64,000 nucleotides of DNA, from the NCBI RefSeq assembly GCF_002160755.1, contig NZ_NFLE01000010.1:56083-120082 (forward strand). Reading direction: 5' to 3'. The position numbers and the translations under genes were made by a program. The notes below the pieces were generated by a model, which made no database searches, was not told the origin of the DNA, and saw only the letters and a program-made list of their open reading frames with translations. The stretch is from Lachnoclostridium sp. An14 (lineage in GTDB: Bacteria; Bacillota; Clostridia; Lachnospirales; Lachnospiraceae). Numbering within the stretch: position 1 is the stretch's first letter; the number at the start of each line of letters is the position of its first letter. This document shows positions 40,581 to 49,161 of the stretch, piece after piece.

Positions 40581-41909
40581 ATGGATCTTTTGAAGGAACC
40601 TATCGGAAAGCTGTATCTGAAATTCCTGCTGCCATCCCTGTTTTCCGCCCTGGTCACCACCGTCTACAGCTTTGTGGACACCATCGCCATCGGTCAGGGT
40701 GTGGGGACGGATGGAGCGGCGGCCTGCGCCATCATTTACCCCGTCTTCGGGGTGGCCTCCCTGTTCGGGTTTCTCTGCGGCATCGGCGGTTCCGTCCGCT
40801 TTGGAATGGCCCGCGGGGAGGGGCGGATAGAAAAGGCAAACGCCTACTACACCGCCTCTCTCCTGTTAGCGCTGGCCCTCACCGCCGTGGTGTGGCCGCT
40901 CACTGCCCTGTTTCAGAGGGAAATCTTTACCCTCTTTGGGGCCAGCGAGACCCTGATGCCCCTGGTGCTGGAGTATGGAAGCTGGATCGTGCTGGCCTTT
41001 CCCGCCTTTATCCTCTCCTCCTACCTCACCTGCATGGTGCGGTGCGACGGGGCGCCCGGCGTGGTGATGGGCGCAGTCATTACCGGCGGGGTGTTCAACG
41101 TGTTCGGGGACTGGTTTTTCGTCTTTCCCATGGATATGGGCATGGCGGGCGCCGCCATCGCCACGGTGGGCGGGACGGTGATCCAGTTTTTCATCCTCTT
41201 GGGATACCTCTTTACGAAAAACTGCCATCTGAAACTGGTAAAGCCCTGGGTGCTGTCAAAGGCATTTTTTAAAGCGGTCACAGCCGGATTCAGCGCCTCC
41301 GTGCTGGAGTTTGCGTTCATCGCCCTGACCTGCATTTTAAACAACCAGATTATGCGCTACGGCGGTGAGGTGGCCCTCTCAGTATTCGGCGTGGTGCTGA
41401 GCTGCTCCGGGATGTTTCAGCATCTTTTCACCGGCGTGGGGCAGGCCATTCAGCCCGTGGCCACCACAAACTACGGGGCGGGACAGCTGGGGCGCATCCT
41501 CTCTTTGCGCCGCGTTTCCCAGTGGACCGTGACGGCCTTCGGCCTGGTCTTTATGCTGTCCGGCCTTCTGTTTCCCACCCAGATCATCCGCTTTTTCGTA
41601 AACGCCACGCCGGAGGTGCTGGAGGCGGCTCCCACCATCATGGGGATCTATTTTATCTCCTTCCTGTTTATGGGGATCAATATCTGGGCTACTTTTTACT
41701 TTCAGTCCATCTTAAGGACCCGCCTCTCCACCCTGCTCACCGTCCTGCGGGGAATCGTCATCAGCGCCCTGCTGCTGTACCTTCTGCCCCTGTGGCTGGG
41801 AATCCGGGGCGTGTGGTGGGCCATGGTGCTCACAGAGGGGCTGGTGGCCGTCATCACCCTGGCCTGCATGGCCGTCACAGAGCGAAAGATGAGACAGAAG
41901 GCCCGGTGA
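40581..41909 (+). CDS. MATE-family efflux transporter
   Basis: 442 residues from the ATG at 40581, which has AAGGAG 7 bases upstream; the ATG at 40575 is too close. Twelve membrane segments are predicted, with the MATE N-half motif SALVTTVYSFVDTIAIGQGV and GGSVRFGMARGEG, and the second half beginning near FFKAVTAGFSASVLEFA. MATE pumps export drugs or metabolites using Na+ or H+. The divergent MerR gene probably activates it when its ligand is present. Confidence 0.93.
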   Translation: MDLLKEPIGKLYLKFLLPSLFSALVTTVYSFVDTIAIGQGVGTDGAAACAIIYPVFGVASLFGFLCGIGGSVRFGMARGEGRIEKANAYYTASLLLALALTAVVWPLTALFQREIFTLFGASETLMPLVLEYGSWIVLAFPAFILSSYLTCMVRCDGAPGVVMGAVITGGVFNVFGDWFFVFPMDMGMAGAAIATVGGTVIQFFILLGYLFTKNCHLKLVKPWVLSKAFFKAVTAGFSASVLEFAFIALTCILNNQIMRYGGEVALSVFGVVLSCSGMFQHLFTGVGQAIQPVATTNYGAGQLGRILSLRRVSQWTVTAFGLVFMLSGLLFPTQIIRFFVNATPEVLEAAPTIMGIYFISFLFMGINIWATFYFQSILRTRLSTLLTVLRGIVISALLLYLLPLWLGIRGVWWAMVLTEGLVAVITLACMAVTERKMRQKAR

Positions 41910-41939
41910 GCGGAGCCGGCCGTTTCCCTCCCCTTTCAT

Positions 41940-41997
41940 CAAAAACAGGGCAGCCGCGCCCCGAAAACCATCTGGTTTCAAAGGCGCGGCAGCCCTG
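41940..41997 (-). terminator. Terminator of the scpA-scpB-nrdD operon
   Basis: On the minus strand CAGGGCTGCCGCGCC and GGCGCGGCTGCCCTG pair with one central mismatch around a 22-base loop, followed by TTTTTGATG. It can also end the facing MATE transcript. Confidence 0.8.
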
Positions 41998-42046
41998 CCG
42001 TTCGTTTTATCCTGTTCTTTTATGGCTTTTCTTCCGCCGTTTTTCC

Positions 42047-44179
42047 TTACATACTCTTTCTCTCAGCGATCTCCGCCATCTTGGCGTCGTTTAACCGGGT
42101 GTCTCCCTTGACTCTGGAATAGCTTAAATAGCCGTTCATGCGGTCAATCTTCGTTAAGTTGCGGCTGCCGCATTTGGGGCAGACATCCATCTCCAGCTCC
42201 TCGTGGCCGCAGTCGTCGCAGTAGGCCAGGGACAGGTTTACGCCCTCGTAAAAGCCTAAGTCCATGGCGCGGCGCACCAGGGTTTTCACCGCCTCCACGT
42301 TGTAGCTGATGGGGTATTTCACGTACTGGATCTTTCCTCCGTTGCACAGCTCCCAGAACCGGTACTCCAGATCCTGTTTCTCGATGGGGGTGATGTCCTC
42401 CGTCACGTGGCAGTGGAACCCGTTGCTCACATACTCCCGGTCGGACACGTTTTCCACGATGCCATATTTCTTGCGGAACTGCTTGATCTGCAGGCCGCAG
42501 AGGTTCTCCGCCGGGGTGGCGTAGATGGCGTACAGGTTGCCGTCCTCTTTTTTGAACTCGTCCACCTTTTTATTGATGTGCTCCAGGGTCTCCAGGGCGA
42601 AAGCGCCGTCCTCCACCAGGGATTTCCCGTTGTACAGGCGCTGGAGCTCGTTTAAGGCGGTGATGCCGAAGGAGGCGGTGGCCGTCTTTAACAGAGGCTT
42701 GATCTTGTCGTGAAGGCCCAGATGGCCGCCGTAAAAACCGCCCTCGCAGTAGGCCAGGGGGTTGGTGGACGCCCGCATCTCCCCTAAATAGGCGTAGGTG
42801 CGGATGTGCAGCTTGCGGATCAGGTTCAGGTAGTAGTCCAGCACCTCAAAAAAATCCCGGCTCTCCTGTCTGGCCTTTGCCAGGATCATGGGCAGGTGAA
42901 GGCTGACGACGCCTACGTTGAAACGGCCGACGAACACCGGCGCGTCCTTCTCGTCCGCCGGGTACATCCCGCCCCGCTCATACCAGGGGGATAAAAACGC
43001 CCGGCAGCCCATGGGGGAAATGATCTTGCCATACTGCTTGTACATACTGGCGATGTAGCCTTTTCCCGTGAGGGAGAGCCAGTCGGGGTACATGGTCTTT
43101 CTGGAGCACTCGATTCCCGCCTCGAAGACGTCCTCCAGCTCTCCTCCCGGCCCGTGCAGCTTTTCGTCGTAGAGGAACACGATTTTCGGGAACAGCACCG
43201 GTTTCCGGTGGCCTTTCTTTCCCTGTCCCTTTTTGCGGACGTTTAACATGGTGATGGTGGCCATTTTGGCGAAACGGCTGGTGCCGGTGCCGGCGGTCAT
43301 GGTGATAAAGGGGTAGTCGCCGCGGCTGGAGGAAACGGAGTTGAATTTATACTCCCATCCCTGGAATCCCTGCTCCATATCCCTCTGCACGTCGGCCCAG
43401 GCTACCTCCTCGGCCTTGTCGTGGTCCAGCCCCAGGTTTTCGTATTTTTCCGTGTATTTCTCGTAGGATTTCTCCGCGTAGGGGGCTAAAATCTCCTCCA
43501 CGCTGGGCACCGTAAAGCCGCCGTACTGCTGGCTGGCGGCGCTTAACACGATGTCTCCGATGACGTCGAAGGCCACGTCCAGGGTCTTGGGCTCGTTGTA
43601 CCATAAGTTTCCCATCTCGAAACCGCCGGTGAGCACTTCCTTGACGTTAAACAGGCAGCAGTTCATGGTGTCCCGTCTGGCGGACATATCGTGGATATAA
43701 ATGTAGCCGTCCCGGCAGGCCTGCAGCTCCTCCACCGTCATGAAAAACTTCTGGTAGAGGGATTTGTTCAGCTCGTTGAAAATCAGGCTGCGCTTGGTGG
43801 AAACCAGGGCGCTGTCGGTGTTGGAATTTTCCTTGTCGCCGATGTACATGATGGACTGGCTCTTTTTGTAGACCTCGTCCAGCATCTGCACGAAATCCTG
43901 CTTGTAGTTGCGGTAGTCCCGGTAGCTCTTGGCCACGGCCGGGTTTACCTTCTCCAGGGCGCCCTCCACCAGGTTGTGCATCTGGGCGATGGGGATCTCC
44001 GGCACGTCCAGGGCCTCCGCCTTCTCCTCCACAAACTGGCAGATGAAGGTGAGCTCTGCCTGGGAAAAGGTGATCATGGCCCGCTCCGCGGACTTATTCA
44101 CCGCCACCACAACCTTCTGTACGTTAAATTCTTCCTTCGTTCCGTCTTTTTTTATGACTTTAATATCACTGCACTTCAA
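42047..44179 (-). CDS. nrdD: Anaerobic ribonucleoside-triphosphate reductase, second copy
   Basis: 710 residues if translation begins at the TTG at 44179 (TTGAAGTGCAGTGAT), which has GAGGAG 6 bases upstream, inside the 3' end of scpB; the longer open frame above it reads only the scpB repeats in the wrong frame. A short ATP-cone-like N-terminus (IKVIKKDGTKEEFNVQKVVV) leads into the glycyl-radical barrel. A zinc site (CDDCG...CPKCG) and the radical loop RMNGYLSYSRV follow near the C-terminus. This form lacks the thioredoxin-like tail of the other nrdD. It lies last in the scpA-scpB operon and would need an activase such as NrdG. Confidence 0.92.
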   Translation of the reverse strand: MKCSDIKVIKKDGTKEEFNVQKVVVAVNKSAERAMITFSQAELTFICQFVEEKAEALDVPEIPIAQMHNLVEGALEKVNPAVAKSYRDYRNYKQDFVQMLDEVYKKSQSIMYIGDKENSNTDSALVSTKRSLIFNELNKSLYQKFFMTVEELQACRDGYIYIHDMSARRDTMNCCLFNVKEVLTGGFEMGNLWYNEPKTLDVAFDVIGDIVLSAASQQYGGFTVPSVEEILAPYAEKSYEKYTEKYENLGLDHDKAEEVAWADVQRDMEQGFQGWEYKFNSVSSSRGDYPFITMTAGTGTSRFAKMATITMLNVRKKGQGKKGHRKPVLFPKIVFLYDEKLHGPGGELEDVFEAGIECSRKTMYPDWLSLTGKGYIASMYKQYGKIISPMGCRAFLSPWYERGGMYPADEKDAPVFVGRFNVGVVSLHLPMILAKARQESRDFFEVLDYYLNLIRKLHIRTYAYLGEMRASTNPLAYCEGGFYGGHLGLHDKIKPLLKTATASFGITALNELQRLYNGKSLVEDGAFALETLEHINKKVDEFKKEDGNLYAIYATPAENLCGLQIKQFRKKYGIVENVSDREYVSNGFHCHVTEDITPIEKQDLEYRFWELCNGGKIQYVKYPISYNVEAVKTLVRRAMDLGFYEGVNLSLAYCDDCGHEELEMDVCPKCGSRNLTKIDRMNGYLSYSRVKGDTRLNDAKMAEIAERKSM

Positions 44180-45425
44180 TGGTCTCTCCTCCAATTTCTT
44201 CTGCCTGTCGCTGATCTGATTGCTGTCCCTCCGGCTGGTCGAAAATCCGTTCCTCCCGGGAAACCGTGGTATCCGCCTGGGCGGGCGGCTCCTGGGGCTT
44301 TTCCCCATCAGGGGAATCCAGCTCCTGGAATGTTTCCCCGTTCGCAGGCCCGAAATCCGCAGACGCATCCTGAGATGTTTCCTCATTCGCAAAATCCTCG
44401 TCCGGTTCTGGTTCCTGGGTGGTTTCCTCATCCGCGGAACCGGATTCCTCAGACACATCCTGGGATACTTCCTCATCCGCAAAATCCAAAGCCGCTGCCG
44501 GTTCCTGCGATCCTTCCTCTTTCACGGAATCGAATCCTTCCGCCCCGGCCTGGGATACTTCCTCATCCGCAAAATCAAATCCTTCCTCCCCAGCCTGGGT
44601 GGTTTCTTCATCCGCAAAATCCGCTCCCGCCCCGGTCTCCGACGCCGCGGCCGCCTCCGCAAAGGACAGCTGCTCCTGCTCTCCCCCGCTCTCCGGCTTT
44701 CCGTCTGCCTCCTCCGGGTGGTACTGCAGCTCCTCCTCGGCCTCCTGCTTAAACTCCTCGATCTGCTCCGGAGCCACGTCCGGCAGATCCTCTGTGGAGC
44801 CAATGCCGAACCTCCGCAGAAATTCTTCCGTGGTGGCAAACAGGGCCGGCCGTCCAGGGGCGTCCAGCCGCCCGGCCTCGTAGACTAAGTTGTACTCCAC
44901 CAGACGGTTTACGGCGTGGTCGGACTTGACGCCGCGGATCTTTTCAATCTCCATTTTCGTCACCGGCTGCTTGTAGGCGATGATGGACAGGGTCTCCAGC
45001 ATCACGTCTGTGAGCACCTGTTTTTTCGGCGCGGAGGCCACCCGGATCAGGTTCTCATAAAACCGGGCCTTTGTGCACAGCTGCACCCTATCCTCCAGCT
45101 CAATGACCTGCATCCCCCGGTTTTCCGCCTCGTACCGTTTTTTCAGTCTCTGTACCACCGTCCAGGCTGTCTTCATATCCTGGTCAATGGCCACCGCCAG
45201 CTGTTTTAACTCCACAGACGAACCCATGGTAAACAGCACCGCCTCCACAATGGCCTCCCAGTCGCTCTCCGGGTAGGCTCCCGGCCTGGCGGGCGGGGTC
45301 TCCTCCGGGAGTCCCTCCAGCCGCAGCTGCTCAAATTCCTCCCGCAAAAGCTCCTCCTCCATGGCCTCATGGCGGGCCATCACCTCATCCAAATGAAATT
45401 CCTCGTCCTCGTATCTGTCTCCCAT
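44166..45425 (-). CDS. scpB: Segregation and condensation protein B with long acidic repeat tail
   Basis: 419 residues, about twice the usual length. Residues 1-45 are a charged extension. The ScpB winged-helix pair is at about 48-220 (WEAIVEAVLFTMGSSVELKQ, TDVMLETLSIIAYKQPVTKM, ALFATTEEFLRRFGI). Residues 225-419 are an acidic tail with degenerate repeats of FADEETTQ / FADEEVSQ. ScpA and ScpB bind SMC to shape and segregate the chromosome. The tail is inferred to be disordered. The last 14 bases overlap the nrdD TTG start, so the tail's end carries that gene's ribosome site. Confidence 0.93.
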   Translation of the reverse strand: MGDRYEDEEFHLDEVMARHEAMEEELLREEFEQLRLEGLPEETPPARPGAYPESDWEAIVEAVLFTMGSSVELKQLAVAIDQDMKTAWTVVQRLKKRYEAENRGMQVIELEDRVQLCTKARFYENLIRVASAPKKQVLTDVMLETLSIIAYKQPVTKMEIEKIRGVKSDHAVNRLVEYNLVYEAGRLDAPGRPALFATTEEFLRRFGIGSTEDLPDVAPEQIEEFKQEAEEELQYHPEEADGKPESGGEQEQLSFAEAAAASETGAGADFADEETTQAGEEGFDFADEEVSQAGAEGFDSVKEEGSQEPAAALDFADEEVSQDVSEESGSADEETTQEPEPDEDFANEETSQDASADFGPANGETFQELDSPDGEKPQEPPAQADTTVSREERIFDQPEGQQSDQRQAEEIGGETIEVQ

Positions 45426-45458
45426 ATGTAAACTCCCGCTTTTCTTTTTGCCTGCCGC

Positions 45459-46253
45459 CTATTCCAGCTCCCCGATGCCCTCTAAGTCCAGTTCCTCCTC
45501 CTCGCCTTCCGCTTCCAGAGTCTCGATCTCCATGTCGTCAAAGAGCTCCTCCTGGGTAAGGCGGATCTTTCCGATTTTCATCAGCTCCAGCACCGCTAAG
45601 AAGGTGACCACGATCTCCAGCTTATCCCCCTGCTTTTCCAGCATGGAGCGGAAACTGAATTTCCGGTGCTCTCTGGCGTAGCCCATGACGGAGGCGATCT
45701 TCTGCTCCAGGCTCACCGGCTCCCGGCGGATGGTGCCGAACCGGCTACGGATGGGATCCACCTTGTCCTCCTGACGGCGCATCACCGCCTCGAAGATCCC
45801 CTGAAGCTTTGCCAGGGTCAGCCCGTCTAAGAGCTTGTCCAGATCCACCGGCGGCTCGTACTTTGCCACCTCCTTGGGGATGGTGGGGGCTTTGTAGAGG
45901 ACCTTGTCCGCGTCCAGCTCCCGGTCCTTTAGCTCCAGAGCCATGTATTTGTACATCTTGTATTCCAGCAGTCTGGCCACCAGCTCCGCCCTGGGATCCT
46001 CCTCCTCGCCCTCCTCGTTCACCTCGGCTGGCAGGAGCATCCGGGACTTGATGTCCAGAAGGGTGGCCGCCATCACCAGAAATTCGCTGACCACATTTAA
46101 GTCCTCCCGCTCCATCCGGCTCACGTAGTCCAGGTACTGCTCCGTGATCTCGGCGATGGGGATGTCATAAATGCTCACCTTATTTTTTTCAATCAGGTGC
46201 AGCAGCAAATCCAGGGGCCCCTCAAACTGCTCTAATTTATAGGAAATACTCAT
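45459..46253 (-). CDS. scpA: Segregation and condensation protein A
   Basis: 264 residues, the usual length. It is the kleisin of the bacterial SMC complex: an N-terminal helical domain opens SYKLEQFEGPLDLLLHLIEK, a Glu-rich centre follows, and a C-terminal winged helix (FSFRSMLEKQGDKLEIVVTF) ends the fold. It links the SMC heads together with ScpB. Transcribed from its own promoter, first in an operon with scpB and nrdD. Confidence 0.95.
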   Translation of the reverse strand: MSISYKLEQFEGPLDLLLHLIEKNKVSIYDIPIAEITEQYLDYVSRMEREDLNVVSEFLVMAATLLDIKSRMLLPAEVNEEGEEEDPRAELVARLLEYKMYKYMALELKDRELDADKVLYKAPTIPKEVAKYEPPVDLDKLLDGLTLAKLQGIFEAVMRRQEDKVDPIRSRFGTIRREPVSLEQKIASVMGYAREHRKFSFRSMLEKQGDKLEIVVTFLAVLELMKIGKIRLTQEELFDDMEIETLEAEGEEEELDLEGIGELE

Positions 46254-46302
46254 GTTCTCTCTGTCCTTTCCCGCAGCGTTTCCCTGCGGAATCGCGATAC
46301 TC

Positions 46303-46331
46303 AGTATAGCAGACTTTTCCCATTCTGTAAA
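46303..46331 (-). promoter_or_regulatory. scpA promoter
   Basis: On the minus strand TTTACA (46331-46326) and TATACT (46308-46303) are 17 bases apart, about 50 bases upstream of the scpA start. Confidence 0.75.
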
Positions 46332-46355
46332 TAAGCCATTTTACCAAAATATAGA

Positions 46356-47195
46356 TCAGGATTTCAAACGCACCACAACAACTTGTGGTTTGTTGTTGAA
46401 CCGGATGCGGATGGAATGGGTGCCCAGCCCGCGGCTGACGATCATCCGTTTCCCGTCCTCCTCAAAGTCCCCGGCGCAGCAGGGCAGGAAAAACTGATAC
46501 TGGGGCGTCATCACCCCGCCAAGCACCGGCAGGCGGATGGTTCCCCCGTGGAAATGGCCCGCCAGCGTCAAATCCGCCCCCCAGCCCCGGTAGGCGTCAA
46601 AAAACAGGGGAGAATGGGCCAGAAGGATCTGAAACCGCTCCCGGTCCGCCCTCCCCGCCAGACGGGCCACGTCTTCCCTCTTTAATTTGGCCGGGCGGAA
46701 TTTCTCGTAATACGCCTTTTCCAGGTCAATCCCGGTGATGGCCAGATCTCCGTCCACCGCCGTCTCATTGGAAAGGCAGACGGCCCCCGCCTGTTTCAGC
46801 TCCCTGACATACTCCTCATACCGCTCTCTCTGCGGCCCGGCGGCCATCCGCGTCTCGTGGTTTCCGTTCCCGCAGTAGACGGGATAGCGGGACGCCAGCT
46901 CTTTGATCAGATGAAGGGCCGGCTCCAGCTCATAGGCACCCTTAGCCACCATCATGTCCCCGCCGATGAGAATCAGGTCGGGACGGACGGCGCCGATGGC
47001 CTGCAAAAGCTCCCGGTTTCCCGGCCCAAACTCCTGGTTATGTAGGTCGGACAGGAACACCGCGGTCCTGTCCTTTCTGATTTTTTTCGATGTGACGGTG
47101 TATTCCTCCGCCACAAAGTGGCGTTTCTCATACTCTGAGCGGAGCAGCCCGCCGGCTGCCGCCAGACAGGCTGCTGCTGTCAACTCTAAAATCAT
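46356..47195 (-). CDS. Calcineurin-like metallophosphoesterase
   Basis: 279 residues from the ATG at 47195, with GGGAGG 4 bases upstream; a GTG/ATG pair at 47210-47205 is also possible. An N-terminal hydrophobic segment may anchor the protein. Metal-site motifs are visible in order: FLSDLHNQEFG, LILIGGDMMV, YCGNGNHETR, ILLAHSP and TLAGHFHGGTIRLPV. This is the YkuE/YaeI branch, some of which hydrolyse lipid phosphates. It nearly overlaps the rubrerythrin gene upstream. Confidence 0.88.
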   Translation of the reverse strand: MILELTAAACLAAAGGLLRSEYEKRHFVAEEYTVTSKKIRKDRTAVFLSDLHNQEFGPGNRELLQAIGAVRPDLILIGGDMMVAKGAYELEPALHLIKELASRYPVYCGNGNHETRMAAGPQRERYEEYVRELKQAGAVCLSNETAVDGDLAITGIDLEKAYYEKFRPAKLKREDVARLAGRADRERFQILLAHSPLFFDAYRGWGADLTLAGHFHGGTIRLPVLGGVMTPQYQFFLPCCAGDFEEDGKRMIVSRGLGTHSIRIRFNNKPQVVVVRLKS

Positions 47196-47206
47196 GGTTC
47201 CTCCCA

Positions 47207-47800
47207 TCACTGGATATAAGGGGCCAGCTCCAGACGGATGAAATACCCCTGCTCATGGCTGCACACCGGGCATTTTGCCGGGGCGTTCTTTCCGTGGTAG
47301 ACATAGCCGCAGTTTAAGCACATCCAGCCTGTGTCAATCTCTGACACAAAGAGCTGGTTCTTTTCCATCATCTCCGCAAACAGATGGAACCGGTCCCCGT
47401 GAACCTTCTCGATGGACGCGATCATCTCAAAACTGCTGCTGATCCGGTCAAAGCCCTCCTCCTTGGCGATCTGGGCAAACCGGCGGTACACGTCGTCGTG
47501 CTCCTCGTACTCGTTGTGGCGGGCCGCCTTTAAAAGATCCAGGGTGCCGGGGTAAATGTCCACCGGGTAGCCGCCGTCGATCTGGATGGTCTGTCCCGCC
47601 AGCTCCTCCAAGTGGTTGTAAAAGATTTCCGCGTGCTCCTTTTCCTGGTTGGCGGTGAACTGGAAAATGGCCTCGATCACCGGCAGCCCTTCCTTCTTCG
47701 CCATCCCCGCCGCGAAGGTGTAGCGGTTTCTGGCCTGGCTCTCTCCCGCGAAGGCCCGCATTAAGTTTCTGGCAGTCTCACTGTTTTTCAAATCTGGCAT
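47207..47800 (-). CDS. Rubrerythrin-type protein
   Basis: 197 residues from the ATG at 47800, with AGGAGG 8 bases upstream. The four-helix di-iron domain has the paired E-x6-Y and E-x2-H ligands (RAFAGESQARNRYTF, NQEKEHAEIFYNHL). The C-terminal rubredoxin-like domain has two C-x2-C pairs, CLNCGYV and CPVCSHE, for one iron. It reduces peroxide and protects anaerobes from oxygen. The 3' end overlaps the next gene region. Confidence 0.9.
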   Translation of the reverse strand: MPDLKNSETARNLMRAFAGESQARNRYTFAAGMAKKEGLPVIEAIFQFTANQEKEHAEIFYNHLEELAGQTIQIDGGYPVDIYPGTLDLLKAARHNEYEEHDDVYRRFAQIAKEEGFDRISSSFEMIASIEKVHGDRFHLFAEMMEKNQLFVSEIDTGWMCLNCGYVYHGKNAPAKCPVCSHEQGYFIRLELAPYIQ

Positions 47801-47899
47801 TGTCATGTCCTCCTGTTCCGAAATGTTCCTGTTTTGGATTCCATGTTATCATGCCCTGAATTGGAAAATTTTATGTAAGAAACCGCCTTTTCCTGCCGG

Positions 47900-48274
47900 T
47901 TACCGGTAGTCGCACCGCCTGCACTGCACCATGGACGGCTCCCACTCCTCTCTGTGGTAGGCCCCCGCCCACTGGCAGATGGTCTGCAAAATGGGAACCA
48001 CCGAGTTTCCCTTTTCCGTCAGGGAATACTCCACCCGCGGCGGGATCTCGTCGTAGGATTTCCGGGCGACCATGCCGTCCGCCATCAGTTCCTTTAAGGT
48101 GGCGGCCAGCACCGCGTCCGTGATATTTCCCATTTCCCTGCGCAGCTCGCTGTAGCGTAGCACCTTCTTTTCCGCCAGTACGCAGATAATTCTCGACCTC
48201 CACTTTCCGCCAAACAGCTCCAGGCCGTATTCCAGCGGGCAGCGGATGTCCCGTTCCAGTTTATGCTGATACAT
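47900..48274 (-). CDS. HxlR-family transcriptional regulator
   Basis: 124 residues. The HxlR winged-helix fold has the typical CPLEYGLELFGGKWRSRIIC opening (with conserved Cys12) and RYSELRREMGNITDAVL. A C-terminal C-x2-C (CRRCDYR) is present. Such regulators often sense electrophiles or redox state through the first Cys. GGAGGGG lies just before the ATG. Neighbours are rubrerythrin downstream and an ABC exporter upstream; either could be a target. Confidence 0.88.
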   Translation of the reverse strand: MYQHKLERDIRCPLEYGLELFGGKWRSRIICVLAEKKVLRYSELRREMGNITDAVLAATLKELMADGMVARKSYDEIPPRVEYSLTEKGNSVVPILQTICQWAGAYHREEWEPSMVQCRRCDYR

Positions 48275-48429
48275 AAAAGCCCCTCCTTCCGGGGAGAATC
48301 GTCTCCCTCTGTGCCGATTGTACCCAATCCGCTGGCCTGGCGCAAGTTACTATGAAATTTATGAGTGAGCGGATTGCAGGGCGCGCGGCAGGAAACCATT
48401 CCCCGTCCAAGGCGTCCCCGTTTCCTCCG

Positions 48430-49161
48430 TCACACCTCCCGGTAGCAGGCCCGCACGCAGAGGAAGGAGAAGGCCGCCGTAAACAGCACCGCCGCCGCCA
48501 TGGACGGCCAGTACACGCTGCCCCCGAAGGACAGCTCCCGGATGAGCCGGGTGGTGTGGGTCAGGGGCATGGCGTTCACCACCCATTTGAGCACCGTAGG
48601 AATCCCCTCCAGGGAGAAAAAGGTGCCGCAGAGGAAGGACATGGGGGTGATGACGATGTTGGTAAAGTTATTCATGTCGTAGTGGCTCTCCATGAGCATG
48701 GCCGCCAGAAAGCCCAGGGCGGCGAACATCAGGGCGTTGACGGCCACGGCGGCAAAGAGCCAGCCGTTTAAAGCCAGGCCGGCCCCGGACACCAGTCCCA
48801 GGATCAGGATAAAGAGCCCGGAGTACATTCCCCGTAGCGCCCCCGCCAGGATATGGCCCATGGCCAGAAGGTACATCCTGGTGGGAGAATAGAGGTAGCA
48901 CTCAAAGCTTTTCTCGTGGAGCCGCATAACGCTGATGCGGGTGGAAACGGAGGTGTAGCTGTTTCTCATGGTGGTCATGGCCAAAAGCCCCGGCAGCAGG
49001 TAGGACAGATAGGGCCTTCCATCCACCTCCATCACCCGCCCCAGGCCCATGCCGAAGGTGACGAAGTACAGCAGGGGCGATACCATCTGAGACAGGGTGA
49101 TGCGCCAGAATCTCCGCTTGAAAAACAGCCATTCCCTCCACAAAATCGTGGTTATCTCCAT
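48430..49161 (-). CDS. ABC-2 type transporter permease
   Basis: 243 residues with six membrane segments in the ABC2_membrane fold; the first begins at about residue 22 and motifs TTMRNSYTSVSTRISVM and PTRMYLLAMGHILAG match the drug-exporter branch (NodJ/DrrB-like). GGAGG lies inside the end of the upstream ATPase gene, with a 10-base overlap. It would form an exporter with that ATPase. Confidence 0.9.
   Translation of the reverse strand: MEITTILWREWLFFKRRFWRITLSQMVSPLLYFVTFGMGLGRVMEVDGRPYLSYLLPGLLAMTTMRNSYTSVSTRISVMRLHEKSFECYLYSPTRMYLLAMGHILAGALRGMYSGLFILILGLVSGAGLALNGWLFAAVAVNALMFAALGFLAAMLMESHYDMNNFTNIVITPMSFLCGTFFSLEGIPTVLKWVVNAMPLTHTTRLIRELSFGGSVYWPSMAAAVLFTAAFSFLCVRACYREV

Noticed and set aside
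44180..44482. 101-residue N-terminal extension of the second NrdD
   Set aside because: It only reads the scpB acidic repeats in another frame (Arg/Pro/Met-rich), while the family match begins right after the TTG.
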